A DNA stretch of 64,000 bases from an uncultured Alistipes sp. (GTDB lineage Bacteria; Bacteroidota; Bacteroidia; Bacteroidales; Rikenellaceae), in NCBI GenBank assembly GCA_900546065.1, contig URBK01000008.1:1-64000 (forward strand). Reading direction: 5' to 3'. This document shows, piece after piece, positions 44,029 to 53,272 of this stretch (its first letter is position 1; each line of letters starts with the position of its first letter). The notes under the pieces are model-generated. The model was not told where the DNA came from. It did not search any database and saw only the letters and a program-made list of their open reading frames with translations. Both the position numbers and the translations under genes were made by a program.

Positions 44029-45936
44029 ATGAAACACCTCCTCAAGATATTTGCTACGGCTGCGGCCGCAGCCCTTACGCTCATTTCATGCGGCGGTGCC
44101 GATAGTGCCGTCACGGCCGATGAGCCTCAATATGCGGGTTATCTGTTCGCCTACTTCGAGGGCAGCGGCGAGGCCGAAAAGCAGGAGCAGCTGCGTTTTG
44201 CGCTGAGCACCGACGCCGTGAACTGGACGGCGCTGAACGGCAACCGCCCCATAATCGCCTCCGACACCATATCCAAGAGCGGCGGCATACGCGACCCGCA
44301 CATTCTGCGCGGCGAGGACGGCAGGTCGTTCTACATGGTAGCCACCGACATGTTCACCGTAAAGTACGGCTGGGGCGAGAATCCGGGCATCGTGATGCTG
44401 CGTTCGGAGGACCTCATCAACTGGACACACACCTACATCGACCTTGCCGAGACCTATCCCGAGCACTTCGGCGACGCACACTGGGTATGGGCGCCGCAGA
44501 CGGTCTTCGACCCCGAAGCCGGCAAATACATGGTCTACTTCACCCTCAACCGCAAGGGTGTGGGCGGCCTTGTGACATACTACGCCTACGCCAAAGACGA
44601 CTTCAGCGGCTTCGAGGCCGAGCCGCAGGTGCTCTTCAGCGCCAAATACGGCTCCATCGACAACGACATCATCTGCAAGGACGGCACGTGGCATCTCTTC
44701 TACAAGGGCAACACCAAGGACGACGAGGGCCGCGAAGTGAAGAACGGCATACAGCAGGCCACCTCCACGTCGCTGCGCGGCCCGTGGAAGGAGGATTTCG
44801 TCTATCTGGACGCCTATGCGGACAAGACACCCGTCGAGGGGTCGAGCATATTCAAACTCAACGGCGAAGAGCGTTACGTATTGATGTACGACCTCTACAC
44901 CTCGGGCCGCTACGAGTACCAGACAAGCGACGACCTCTACCGTTTCGACTCGATTCCCCGCCCCTTCAACAAGGATTTCCATCCGCGCCACGGCAGCGTC
45001 ATATCCCTGACACGCGAGGAGATGGATGCCCTGCGCCAACGCTGGGGAAAATACGAATTCCAAGCCACGGGCAACCCCATCATCCGCCACAAGCATACGG
45101 CTGACCCTGCGGCTATGGTCTCGGGCGACACGCTGTGGTTGTTCACGGAGCATGACTACGAAGGCAACCAGAACGGATACAAACTCAAGGACTGGTGCGT
45201 CTTCTCGACCACCGACATGGTCAACTGGACGGAGTACCCCACGCCGCTGCGCGTGGCCGACTTCGCGTGGGACCGAACGGGTGCGGCTTATGCGGCGCAT
45301 GTGGTCGAACGCGACGGTAAATACTACTACTTTATCAGCACCAACGGCTCGGGCATAGGCGTGGCCGTGGCCGACCGCCCCGAGGGGCCTTACCGCGACG
45401 CCATAGGGCGCCCTCTGCTGACAAATGAGGATTGCTTCGACGCCACACACTCGTGGGTATGCATCGATCCCGCGGTCTTCATCGACGACGACGGGCAGGC
45501 ATGGATATTCTGGGGCAACAAGGTGTGCTACTGCGCACGCCTGAAACGCGACATGACCGAGATCGACGGCCCGATAAAGCGTATCGACCGCAAGGAGTTC
45601 GACTTCACGGAAGCTCCGTGGGTACACAAATACAACGGCAAATACTACCTCACCTTCGCCACGGGCTGGCCCGAAAAGATCGCATACGCCATGTCGGACC
45701 GTCCCGACGGCCCATACGAGTACAAAGGCATCATATCCGAGATCGCGGGCAACTGCAACACCACCCACCCCTCGATCGTGGAGTTCCGCGGCAAGTGGTA
45801 CTTCTTCACCCACAACGGCGGGCTGCCCGACGGCACGAGCTACAGCCGTTCGGTATGTCTGGAGCCGCTGGAGTACAACGCCGACGGCACCATCCGCAAG
45901 ATACACCCCTCGACAGAGAGTATTTTCGGGAAGTAG
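44029..45936 (+). CDS. Lipoprotein with two tandem GH43-like domains
   Basis: A 635-residue lipoprotein (signal ending LTLISC, Cys21). Two five-bladed beta-propeller domains of glycoside hydrolase family 43 follow. The first (about 35-345) has candidate catalytic residues in GGIRDPHIL, YGSIDNDII and PVEGSSIFK. The second (about 350-635) has HTADPAAMV, VCIDPAVFID and DFTEAPWVHKY. Both therefore keep the Asp/Asp/Glu triad of the family. GH43 enzymes act on arabinose- or xylose-containing glycans, which fits the arabinose operon 10 kb downstream. The exact linkage cannot be read. It has its own promoter and a bidirectional terminator. Confidence 0.87.
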   Translation: MKHLLKIFATAAAAALTLISCGGADSAVTADEPQYAGYLFAYFEGSGEAEKQEQLRFALSTDAVNWTALNGNRPIIASDTISKSGGIRDPHILRGEDGRSFYMVATDMFTVKYGWGENPGIVMLRSEDLINWTHTYIDLAETYPEHFGDAHWVWAPQTVFDPEAGKYMVYFTLNRKGVGGLVTYYAYAKDDFSGFEAEPQVLFSAKYGSIDNDIICKDGTWHLFYKGNTKDDEGREVKNGIQQATSTSLRGPWKEDFVYLDAYADKTPVEGSSIFKLNGEERYVLMYDLYTSGRYEYQTSDDLYRFDSIPRPFNKDFHPRHGSVISLTREEMDALRQRWGKYEFQATGNPIIRHKHTADPAAMVSGDTLWLFTEHDYEGNQNGYKLKDWCVFSTTDMVNWTEYPTPLRVADFAWDRTGAAYAAHVVERDGKYYYFISTNGSGIGVAVADRPEGPYRDAIGRPLLTNEDCFDATHSWVCIDPAVFIDDDGQAWIFWGNKVCYCARLKRDMTEIDGPIKRIDRKEFDFTEAPWVHKYNGKYYLTFATGWPEKIAYAMSDRPDGPYEYKGIISEIAGNCNTTHPSIVEFRGKWYFFTHNGGLPDGTSYSRSVCLEPLEYNADGTIRKIHPSTESIFGK

Positions 45937-45972
45937 CACACCTCTTTCCGAGACGTGCATGGTACATAAAAT

Positions 45973-46016
45973 GACGACGGAATCCGCAGCCAGCAGGCAC
46001 AACGGATTCCGTCGTC
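45973..46016. terminator. Hairpin between convergent GH43 and nuclease genes
   Basis: GACGACGGAATCCG (45973-45986) pairs perfectly with CGGATTCCGTCGTC (46003-46016). Confidence 0.7.
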
Positions 46017-46049
46017 TCATGTTGCAGGTTCGGCCCTGCCCGCACAGTA

Positions 46050-46820
46050 TCAATATATGCTGTTTAGTATCGCCGCCAGACGCAGGCCGCCCTTGAGCAA
46101 CTGCTCCTCGATCAGGGGAGCGTAACGCGCAACCTCGTCATACGAGAGGTTCGTGCCCGCGGGGATCTCTTCGTAGACACGGCCGCAGATGTCGACCGTC
46201 TCGGCAAACCAATCCTCAATCGATCCCTCGCACACGGCCTGACGGTCACGCTTTGCAAGGCGGTCGATCTCGCGCTGCCACTCCGTATAACCCCACTTGT
46301 GCGCCGCCTCCACAAGGTGCGTGTCCCACACGGTATGGAGTCTTGTCGGTTCGCCGAAGAACTTGACCTCGACCGTATTCCCGCCCAGATCGCTCTTGTG
46401 GCCCGCATGCATCGGGCAGTGCAGATCGCCCATGAGATGTATGAGCATACGCAGCGCCGTGTTCTCCTCCTCGTGCGTAAGGCCGCCGCGGCGCAGACGC
46501 GACACAATGTCGTTCAACGCCGTTACGACATCGCCCTTCTCGTTGCGGGGCATCGTCTCGTAGGTATAACCCTCGTCGACGTTGGCATAGTGCCATGTGC
46601 TCGTATGGGCATATTCGGGCGTATGGCTCGCATTGTCCATCCAGTTGGCGTAATATACGGGCGAGTGTCCGTCCAGTATCTTGGTGATGCGTTTGGCCGC
46701 ACGTCGCGAAAGATGGCACTCGGCTACGTAGGCCACAACATCGTGACCCTTGCCGCCCCATGCGAAGGCCTCCGTCGCGGCACACACCGCAACGAGCGCA
46801 AATATGAATATTCTCTTCAT
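46050..46820 (-). CDS. Exported S1/P1-type nuclease
   Basis: A 256-residue zinc nuclease. After the signal peptide (MKRIFIFALVAVCAATEAFA) the mature protein begins with Trp (WGGKGHDVVAYVAE), which is the N-terminal zinc ligand of S1/P1 nucleases. Other ligands are in YYANWMDNASH, STWHYANVD, and HLMGDLHCPMHAG with GHKSDLGGNTVEV. The family cleaves single-stranded DNA and RNA and also nucleotides. It could supply nucleosides in the periplasm together with the exported nucleoside hydrolase at 48.8 kb. The start at 46820 sets the signal peptide; rho ends 33 bp upstream of it. Confidence 0.9.
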   Translation of the reverse strand: MKRIFIFALVAVCAATEAFAWGGKGHDVVAYVAECHLSRRAAKRITKILDGHSPVYYANWMDNASHTPEYAHTSTWHYANVDEGYTYETMPRNEKGDVVTALNDIVSRLRRGGLTHEEENTALRMLIHLMGDLHCPMHAGHKSDLGGNTVEVKFFGEPTRLHTVWDTHLVEAAHKWGYTEWQREIDRLAKRDRQAVCEGSIEDWFAETVDICGRVYEEIPAGTNLSYDEVARYAPLIEEQLLKGGLRLAAILNSIY

Positions 46821-46852
46821 CTGTTTCAAATCCGGGTTTTTACATTTGAACG

Positions 46853-48538
46853 CTACTGGTTCATCGTGGCGAGAAACTCCTCGTTGGTCTCCGTCAGCGA
46901 CATCTGCTTCTGCAGGAACTCCATGGCCTCGACCGTGGTCATCTCCGAGAAGTACTTGCGCAGCACCCACGTGCGGTTCATCACCTCGGGTGTGAGCAGC
47001 AGATCCTCGCGACGCGTACCCGACGATATGACATCCACCGCGGGGTATACCCTCTTGTTCGAGAGGCGGCGGTCAAGCTGAAGCTCCATGTTGCCCGTAC
47101 CCTTGAACTCCTCGAAGATCACCTCGTCCATCTTCGAACCCGTATCAATAAGTGCCGTGGCGATGATCGTAAGCGAACCCTTCTCCTCGGTGTTTCGCGC
47201 CGCACCGAAGAAACGTTTGGGCTTGTGCAGCGCGTTTGCATCCACACCTCCCGAAAGCACCTTGCCCGAAGCCGGCTGCACGGAGTTGTAGGCACGCGCC
47301 AGACGCGTTATCGAGTCGAGGAATATGACCACGTCGTGGCCGCACTCGACCATACGCTTGGCCTTCTCGAGCACCATCTCCGCAACCTTCACGTGGCGCG
47401 AGGCCTGCTCGTCGAAGGTCGACGCCACAACCTCCGCCTTGACGTTGCGCGCCATCTCGGTAACCTCCTCCGGACGCTCGTCGATCAGAAGCACGATCAT
47501 GTAGACCTCGGGGTGGTTGTCCGCAATGGCATTGGCGATCGACTGCAGCAGCATTGTCTTACCCGTCTTGGGCTGCGCCACGATAAGGCCGCGCTGTCCC
47601 TTGCCTATGGGCGAGAAGAGATCCACCACGCGATTCGAAAGGTTGTTGTGACCCTTGCCAGTGAGATTGAACTTCTCGCTCGGGAACAGCGGCGTCATGT
47701 ACTCGAACTGTACGCGGTCGCGGATATACTCCGGAGCCAGACCGTTTATCTCGTTCACGCGGATCAGCGGGAAATACTTCTCACCCTCCTTCGGCGGGTG
47801 GATCGTTCCGCTTATCGTATCGCCGGGCTTCAGGCCGAAGAGCTTGATCTGCGACGGCGACACATATATGTCGTCGGGCGAGTTGAGATAGTTGTAATCG
47901 GCCGAACGGAGGAATCCGTATCCGTCGGGCATAACCTCCAGAACTCCCTCACCGATGATCTCGCCCGCAAAATACTCCTTCTCCTTGTCCTTGCCCTCCT
48001 TGGGCTCACGCACCTCCTTCGTCTGCGACTCGTCGGCCGCATGTGCTGCCGCATGGTGATGCGACGCCGCATGGGGCTCCGCCTCGGCGGCTCCGCCCTC
48101 CTCGGCCGCAGCATTCTGTTCGGCCTCCTTCACGGCCTTGGGCTTGCGGCCGCGACGTTTGGGTGCCTCCTGCTCCGCAGGCACCTCTGCCGCAGGCGAA
48201 GGCTCCGCCGCACTCTCCTCCGACGCAGCGGCTCCCGCGCTCTCGGGAACGACGATACGCACCCGCTCCGACGAGGCCTCACCCGCAGGTTTGTTCTCCT
48301 CGATGCGGACGCTGCTCATACGCGGACGGCGGCCGCGCTTGCGATGCGGCTCGGCGTCACCCTCAACTGCGGCGGTAGTTTCGGCGTTCTCCTCCGTGTC
48401 ATTCTCCGCAGCAGCCATCTCGGCTATGCGTGCAATGAGTTCTCTCTTCTTCAATGACTGATCGGTTATACCCAGAACCTTGGCTATCTCGCGCAGTTCA
48501 GATAGGGTCTTCCCGTTAAGCGCACTAAGATCTTGCAT
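46853..48538 (-). CDS. rho: Transcription termination factor Rho with long disordered insert
   Basis: A 561-residue Rho. Domains: RHO_N helical domain (1-45, [23 protein letters not shown]), then an insert of about 130 residues rich in Ala, Glu and Pro with basic patches [10 protein letters not shown] and [11 protein letters not shown] and a His/Ala stretch. Next come the cold-shock RNA-binding domain ([13 protein letters not shown] near 205) and the ATPase with Walker [12 protein letters not shown] near 320, Walker [17 protein letters not shown] near 405 and the Q/R loops. The start at 48538 gives [15 protein letters not shown]. Insert-bearing Rho proteins are known in Bacteroidota, where the insert can drive condensation. 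A full consensus promoter lies 70 bp upstream. Confidence 0.96.
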   Translation of the reverse strand: MQDLSALNGKTLSELREIAKVLGITDQSLKKRELIARIAEMAAAENDTEENAETTAAVEGDAEPHRKRGRRPRMSSVRIEENKPAGEASSERVRIVVPESAGAAASEESAAEPSPAAEVPAEQEAPKRRGRKPKAVKEAEQNAAAEEGGAAEAEPHAASHHHAAAHAADESQTKEVREPKEGKDKEKEYFAGEIIGEGVLEVMPDGYGFLRSADYNYLNSPDDIYVSPSQIKLFGLKPGDTISGTIHPPKEGEKYFPLIRVNEINGLAPEYIRDRVQFEYMTPLFPSEKFNLTGKGHNNLSNRVVDLFSPIGKGQRGLIVAQPKTGKTMLLQSIANAIADNHPEVYMIVLLIDERPEEVTEMARNVKAEVVASTFDEQASRHVKVAEMVLEKAKRMVECGHDVVIFLDSITRLARAYNSVQPASGKVLSGGVDANALHKPKRFFGAARNTEEKGSLTIIATALIDTGSKMDEVIFEEFKGTGNMELQLDRRLSNKRVYPAVDVISSGTRREDLLLTPEVMNRTWVLRKYFSEMTTVEAMEFLQKQMSLTETNEEFLATMNQ

Positions 48539-48607
48539 ATAGAATATTTCCGTTTGTTTATAATTCGCTGATTGTAAAATAATCGAACGATTATTTTGAT
48601 GACGGTG

Positions 48608-48638
48608 CAAAGATAGTACAAATTTCTTCCCGTCCAAA
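48608..48638 (-). promoter_or_regulatory. rho promoter
   Basis: Minus strand TTTG (48635-48638), 19 bp, TATCTTTG (48608-48615). The leader is about 65 nt. Confidence 0.82.
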
Positions 48639-48730
48639 GGCGTAACGACTTTTTAACCGCAAAAAACACCATCGAAGACATATCCGCGCATTCGCCTCAC
48701 CCCGCACACAAGCCTTTAGCCCCAAATGCA

Positions 48731-48766
48731 GCGGCGGGCGGCATCCTTAAAGATACCGCCCGCCGC
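48731..48766 (-). terminator. Strong GC hairpin after the nucleoside hydrolase gene
   Basis: GCGGCGGGCGG (48731-48741) pairs with CCGCCCGCCGC (48756-48766). No T-run follows on the minus strand. Confidence 0.6.
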
Positions 48767-48785
48767 AAAATCGCAACACAGACCG

Positions 48786-49796
48786 CTATCGGGCATACTT
48801 GCGCGGCGGCGTAGGCAGTTCACGCAGGAAATAGTCGAGTATGCGGCCACACTCCCCGTCCGTAGCCTCGATAACGCGGAAACGGCCATCGGCCTTGGGC
48901 ATAAACTCCGTCACGCCCTTGTCCGTCACGCGCACCTCACCCTTTTGTCCGAGCGTGAAGCACCCCTCCGTATGGTCGAACAGATAGAGGCACGCTATCA
49001 CGTCCCATGTCGGCCGGTCGTACGGCATCGGCGCATAGGCCTTGTATGCCTCGACCATTGGATGCGCCTCCGCCCATCCGAAATCCTCCTCGATACTGCG
49101 CCCCGGGTATTGCACGCGCGTCCCCAACTTGAAGGGGGTTATAACCACCGGAACGGGCGTATTGTCGAAGAAATATTGCGCCGCCGGGATGTCGTTGACT
49201 ATATTATATTCGGAGTAGTTCTTCATCTCGAACTCGCCGCCCATCACCGAGAAGAACTTCACCTTGCGCGCCACAAGCTCGCGTCCCGTAAGTTCCGAAT
49301 AACGGTCGGACCCGCTCTTGAGCAACGCGGCAACCGTAGTCGAGAATCCCACGCTCACGATCACCACCGAGCCGTCCTCCTGCTTCGACAACAGACGCCG
49401 GTACATCGCCACAGCCTCCTCGTAGTTCGGGCGGCGCGAACGGGCGAAGAGCGGTTTGCCGTTCTCGTCCTTCATGCGGCATACACGCGTGGTGTAGTCG
49501 TCACACTCGGCAACGGTGACGCACGACACCCCGATCGGGATATCGGCATGGCCGTACCAGCGGCGCATGATATCGATGAACTCGGCCGCGCAGGGATTGT
49601 TCTTGTGTACGCTCACGCCCAAAAGGTTGATCACACCCTGCTCGTGTTTCTTCAGCAGCAGGTCGAGCGCCATCGCGTCGTCGATATCATTTCCCATGTC
49701 GGTCTCGAAAATCACGGCCTGACCGCGTTCGCGCGCCGCGGCAGGCGTCGCCGTACATATCCCGACAAGGGCCAAAAGCAGAAAAAGTCTCTTCAT
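48786..49796 (-). CDS. Exported nucleoside hydrolase (inosine-uridine preferring family)
   Basis: A 336-residue protein with a signal peptide (MKRLFLLLALVGICTATPAAA). The calcium-binding motif of nucleoside hydrolases, ETDMGNDIDDAMAL, is near residue 31. GVSVHKNNPCAAEFI and FFSVMGGEF follow, and RPTWDVIACLYLF near 285 carries the C-terminal Asp. It hydrolyses the N-glycosidic bond of nucleosides. The export signal suggests periplasmic salvage, in line with the S1/P1 nuclease gene nearby. It appears monocistronic. Confidence 0.9.
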   Translation of the reverse strand: MKRLFLLLALVGICTATPAAARERGQAVIFETDMGNDIDDAMALDLLLKKHEQGVINLLGVSVHKNNPCAAEFIDIMRRWYGHADIPIGVSCVTVAECDDYTTRVCRMKDENGKPLFARSRRPNYEEAVAMYRRLLSKQEDGSVVIVSVGFSTTVAALLKSGSDRYSELTGRELVARKVKFFSVMGGEFEMKNYSEYNIVNDIPAAQYFFDNTPVPVVITPFKLGTRVQYPGRSIEEDFGWAEAHPMVEAYKAYAPMPYDRPTWDVIACLYLFDHTEGCFTLGQKGEVRVTDKGVTEFMPKADGRFRVIEATDGECGRILDYFLRELPTPPRKYAR

Positions 49797-49867
49797 AACG
49801 TATGCAGATTACAGGTTACAGTCCGGTTATGGGTTGGTTGCAGATTGCAGCAGGCATGCTGCAGCAA

Positions 49868-49899
49868 CAAAGGTAACAAAACCTCTCTGCCGAGACAAG
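49868..49899 (-). promoter_or_regulatory. Promoter of the nucleoside hydrolase gene
   Basis: Minus strand CTTG (49896-49899), 20 bp, TACCTTTG (49868-49875). One mismatch in the -33 element. Confidence 0.55.
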
Positions 49900-50065
49900 C
49901 CGCACGGCAAACTTTTTTCGGATTTTTCCACAACGCGACGGCTGCCGGATCAAATTTTCCATACAGTAAAGACCATATTCTCCATACGGACAATACGACG
50001 ATGCGGCCCCCGCACTGGCAGAGACCGTATCGCATCGAATTTTTCTATCGTCCGCATTCCGCACG

Positions 50066-52300
50066 TCAGTTGCGGAAACGCTCGCTGTAATATATCATCC
50101 GGTCGAGCGACGAGAGCATCTCCGACGACTCCTGAAGGATATTCAGATATACCAGCGAGACGGTCAAGTTCTCGTCTCCGGCATTTATGCGCTTCACCTG
50201 AAGGTCGTACAACGCATCCAGACGTTTTTTCACCTCGTCGCTGCGCTCGACAAGGCGCGCAATGCCCTCGCTGCCGTTCTCCAGAATGGCCGCACCCTCG
50301 GCTATGAGCGAGCAGACCTTGTTGCGTACGGGCACCAGCTCCGCGGCACACGCCGCAGGCAGCGGAGTGAAGTTGTTGTCCACATGCTCGCGGCACATGT
50401 CGCACAGACGTTTTATTATATAGTGCAGCTGCTCCTGAGCGTTGCTCTGCAGGTGAAACCATGTCGTCTTCTCGATAGCCGTGCGGCTGTCCACGCGGCG
50501 TATGCATATCGTCTCCTTGCGATGGGTCTGGCGCAGCAGTTTCTTGCGGTCGTTTATCTCACGGGCTATACGCTGGAAGGCGCGGTGGTCCTCCGCAATG
50601 AAGGCGTCCGTTATGCGGCGGTACTCCTCCGACGAGTAGTTCAGCATCCCTACCGAACTGCGGCACACATGCTCCTTGACCATGGGCCACACGCCCGCAG
50701 TATCCTTCGCGTTAACGATCTCGGCAAAGAGCGTATCCTCGCTCTCGGTCTCCTTTTTACGGTTGAAAAGCACGTTGCTGCGCAAGAGCATGAAGACGAC
50801 CACACCCATCGATACCACCATCACAGGCACTCCGCCGTAATACATCAGCAGCGCCACGAAGAAGCAGGCCGTAAAGGCCGCGCCCGCGGTGATGAACCAA
50901 CCGCCGATGACGGACAATACACCCGTTATGCGGAAAACGGCGCTCTCGCGGCCCCACGCACGGTCGGCCAGCGACGTACCCATTGCCACCATGAAGGTCA
51001 CATAGGTCGTCGACAGGGGGAGCTTGAGCGACGTGCCAAGCGCTATGAGCAGGCTCGCCAGCAGCAGCTGCACCGACGCCCTCACCATATCGAACGCCGC
51101 GCCGTCGGTGATCACCGCCTTATCGGAATCGAAACGGGAGTTAATCCACCTCTTCACGGGTGCCGGAGTCACGTTGGTGACGAAGGTGGCTACCGACATC
51201 GAGGTACGCACGATGCTGCGCGCCACGCCCGACGAACCGAACATCTCCTCTCCTGCGGCCTGACGCGACAGGTCGACCGAGGTCTTGATCACATTACGCG
51301 CCTTCTTCGAGGTATAGAGAGATATTATCATGATTACGCCCGCACAGAAGAGGAAGATGAACGGCGTCTTGGCAGGGGCGTTCAGCGATTCCATGAGGAA
51401 GGTGTCGCTGCCGGCGCCGTTGGCCATATAGTCGACGTATGACGAGTATCCGGCCAAAGGCACGCCTATGAAGTTCACCAGATCGTTTCCGGCGAATGCC
51501 ATCGCCAGCGCGAAGGTGCCCAGCACGACGATAACCCTGAAGACATTCACCCGCAGCCAATGCAGCACCTGCATCAGCACCGTGAAGCCTACCAGACAGC
51601 CCACCATAAGCATGCTCGCATTCTCGTGCAGCCAAGCCTTCATGTCGTCGGTCATGAGCGAAGACTCCTTCATACCCTTTATGAGCATGAAGTATATGAT
51701 GGCCGTAGCGGCGATGCCGCCGAAAAGGCCGATGCTCCACTTCAGATGACGGTGATAGTCGAACGTGAAGATCAGGCGTACGATCCACTGCACCACCGAA
51801 CCGAAGAAGAAGGCCACAGCGACAGAAAGGAATATGCCGAGGATCACCGACAGCGCCTTGTCCGTATTGAGCAGCATGCCGAAAGTGAGCGCGTCGTCCG
51901 CCGAGGTCAGGATTTTCACTATGGCTATGGCGAATGCGCCGCCCAACAGCTCGAATACCATAGAGACGGTGGTCGAGGTCGGCAGGCCCAGCGAGTTGAA
52001 TACGTCGAGTATGATCACGTCGGTCACCATTACCGCCATGCATATGCATATCACCTCCTGAAAGTAGTAGTGTTCGGGGCTGAAGATGCCGTTACGCGCG
52101 ATCTCCATCATTCCGTTACTAACGGCCGCACCGAACATCACGCCCACGGCCGCCACGGCGAAGATATATTTTACGTTTGCGGCCTTAGCCCCGACGGCCG
52201 GGCCGAGAAAGTTTACGGCATCGTTGCTCACACCCACCATCAGGTCGAACACGGCCAAAATAAAAAGAAAGACGATGATTCCGAAGTAAACTATATCCAT
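50066..52300 (-). CDS. PiT-type inorganic phosphate transporter with C-terminal PhoU-like region
   Basis: A 744-residue membrane protein. The two PHO4 signatures are present: GVSNDAVNFLGPAVGAKAA near residue 23 and a matching segment in the second half (LSTTYVTFMVAMGTSLADRAWG near 455). About 12 helices carry phosphate import driven by a cation gradient. The last 220 residues (from about 520) are soluble and helical, PhoU-like (EQLHYIIKRLCDMCREHV; VSLVYLNILQESSEML), and probably regulate transport. It is the last gene of phoB-phoR-x-pit, 102 bp downstream of the PhoU-like gene. Confidence 0.92.
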   Translation of the reverse strand: MDIVYFGIIVFLFILAVFDLMVGVSNDAVNFLGPAVGAKAANVKYIFAVAAVGVMFGAAVSNGMMEIARNGIFSPEHYYFQEVICICMAVMVTDVIILDVFNSLGLPTSTTVSMVFELLGGAFAIAIVKILTSADDALTFGMLLNTDKALSVILGIFLSVAVAFFFGSVVQWIVRLIFTFDYHRHLKWSIGLFGGIAATAIIYFMLIKGMKESSLMTDDMKAWLHENASMLMVGCLVGFTVLMQVLHWLRVNVFRVIVVLGTFALAMAFAGNDLVNFIGVPLAGYSSYVDYMANGAGSDTFLMESLNAPAKTPFIFLFCAGVIMIISLYTSKKARNVIKTSVDLSRQAAGEEMFGSSGVARSIVRTSMSVATFVTNVTPAPVKRWINSRFDSDKAVITDGAAFDMVRASVQLLLASLLIALGTSLKLPLSTTYVTFMVAMGTSLADRAWGRESAVFRITGVLSVIGGWFITAGAAFTACFFVALLMYYGGVPVMVVSMGVVVFMLLRSNVLFNRKKETESEDTLFAEIVNAKDTAGVWPMVKEHVCRSSVGMLNYSSEEYRRITDAFIAEDHRAFQRIAREINDRKKLLRQTHRKETICIRRVDSRTAIEKTTWFHLQSNAQEQLHYIIKRLCDMCREHVDNNFTPLPAACAAELVPVRNKVCSLIAEGAAILENGSEGIARLVERSDEVKKRLDALYDLQVKRINAGDENLTVSLVYLNILQESSEMLSSLDRMIYYSERFRN

Positions 52301-52402
52301 AAGTTCAAGTTATATGTTTTCAAACCTCTCCCGACGCCTCGCCGGAAATTCTCTTCACGCAACGGCATCCTCTCTCCGTACCGCATCGCAATACGCCGCC
52401 AT

Positions 52403-53203
52403 TCACTCGCCGTGCGATGCCTGCTGGCTGTAACGCTTTATTTTCAGCAGGTTGGACATGCGCAGCGTCAGGGTCTTCGTCTCGCCCAACAGAGTCAGGA
52501 ACAGCAGATCGGTCGCCGTATCCTCCTCCCCGCCGCCACACGCTATCTGCTCGCGCGTATATTCGCGCACCAGATCCAGCACATCGTCCCGCTGCCGCCG
52601 CACCGGCAGCACTCCGCCCGACGTCTCTGCGGATGACGTCCGTTCGGCCAGCGCCTCCGACACCTTGTGCGTCATGGCATCGATGCCGTCATTCAGACGC
52701 ATCAGCGCCACGGTCTGCTCGCGTGTCAGCGCCCCGCCGTCATGCTCGACATGCTCGCATGCCGGACGCACGATACGCTCCAGCGCCTCGCACATCTCCG
52801 CCAGATATATCGTCGCGCGCGTGCCGAAGAGCCATGCCCCCATGTCGGACACGCCGCCGCGCTGCAGCGTCACACCCGCACGGCGTCGGGCCTCCGCCTC
52901 GCGGCACAGCTTCGCCGAGCGGCGCGACATATCGTGCAGCACTCGCGTATTCTGACGGAAAAGGGCTACAAGCGTCCGATTATAGATGTGCGATATCTCG
53001 TCGAGCGTAATGCATATCTCGGAGACATACCGGTCGAATATACGGTCGACGGCGCTCTGCCGCTTCTCGAGAGCCTCGGTCTCGGAGCGCAAAAGAGGAA
53101 AAAAGGTGAATGCAACGACGATGCCGTCACCCTCCGCCCCGACAGCTGCCGAGGCGACGAGTGCCGTCACACACAATAAACCAAGTAACTTAACTGCATT
53201 CAT
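52403..53203 (-). CDS. Membrane-anchored PhoU-like protein related to the PiT C-terminus
   Basis: A 266-residue protein not assigned to a named family. An N-terminal hydrophobic hairpin (about 3-40, ending TFFPLLRSETEAL) precedes a helical soluble part. By eye it aligns without large gaps to the C-terminal third of the neighbouring PiT transporter. FFPLLRS corresponds to VVFMLLRS, MCEALERIVRPACEHVEH to IIKRLCDMCREHVDNN, and LLFLTLLGETKTLTLRMSNLLK to LVYLNILQESSEMLSSLDRMIY. It is therefore probably a stand-alone PhoU-like modulator, or a remnant of a duplicated transporter. It lies between phoR (69 bp upstream) and pit (102 bp downstream). The start at 53203 avoids 11 extra residues lacking support. 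Confidence 0.6.
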   Translation of the reverse strand: MNAVKLLGLLCVTALVASAAVGAEGDGIVVAFTFFPLLRSETEALEKRQSAVDRIFDRYVSEICITLDEISHIYNRTLVALFRQNTRVLHDMSRRSAKLCREAEARRRAGVTLQRGGVSDMGAWLFGTRATIYLAEMCEALERIVRPACEHVEHDGGALTREQTVALMRLNDGIDAMTHKVSEALAERTSSAETSGGVLPVRRQRDDVLDLVREYTREQIACGGGEEDTATDLLFLTLLGETKTLTLRMSNLLKIKRYSQQASHGE

Positions 53204-53272
53204 TCCGAGCGGATTTGCTGTCGCAAATAAACGCATCGCATGTTACAGATCCGTTACAACACGGTGACGTGG

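Noticed and set aside
44086..46053. Very long open frame antisense to the GH43 gene (655 codons)
   Set aside because: It is a shadow of a GC-rich gene. Its composition is Val/Arg/Ala-rich with no domain signal, whereas the plus strand encodes a clear GH43 protein.
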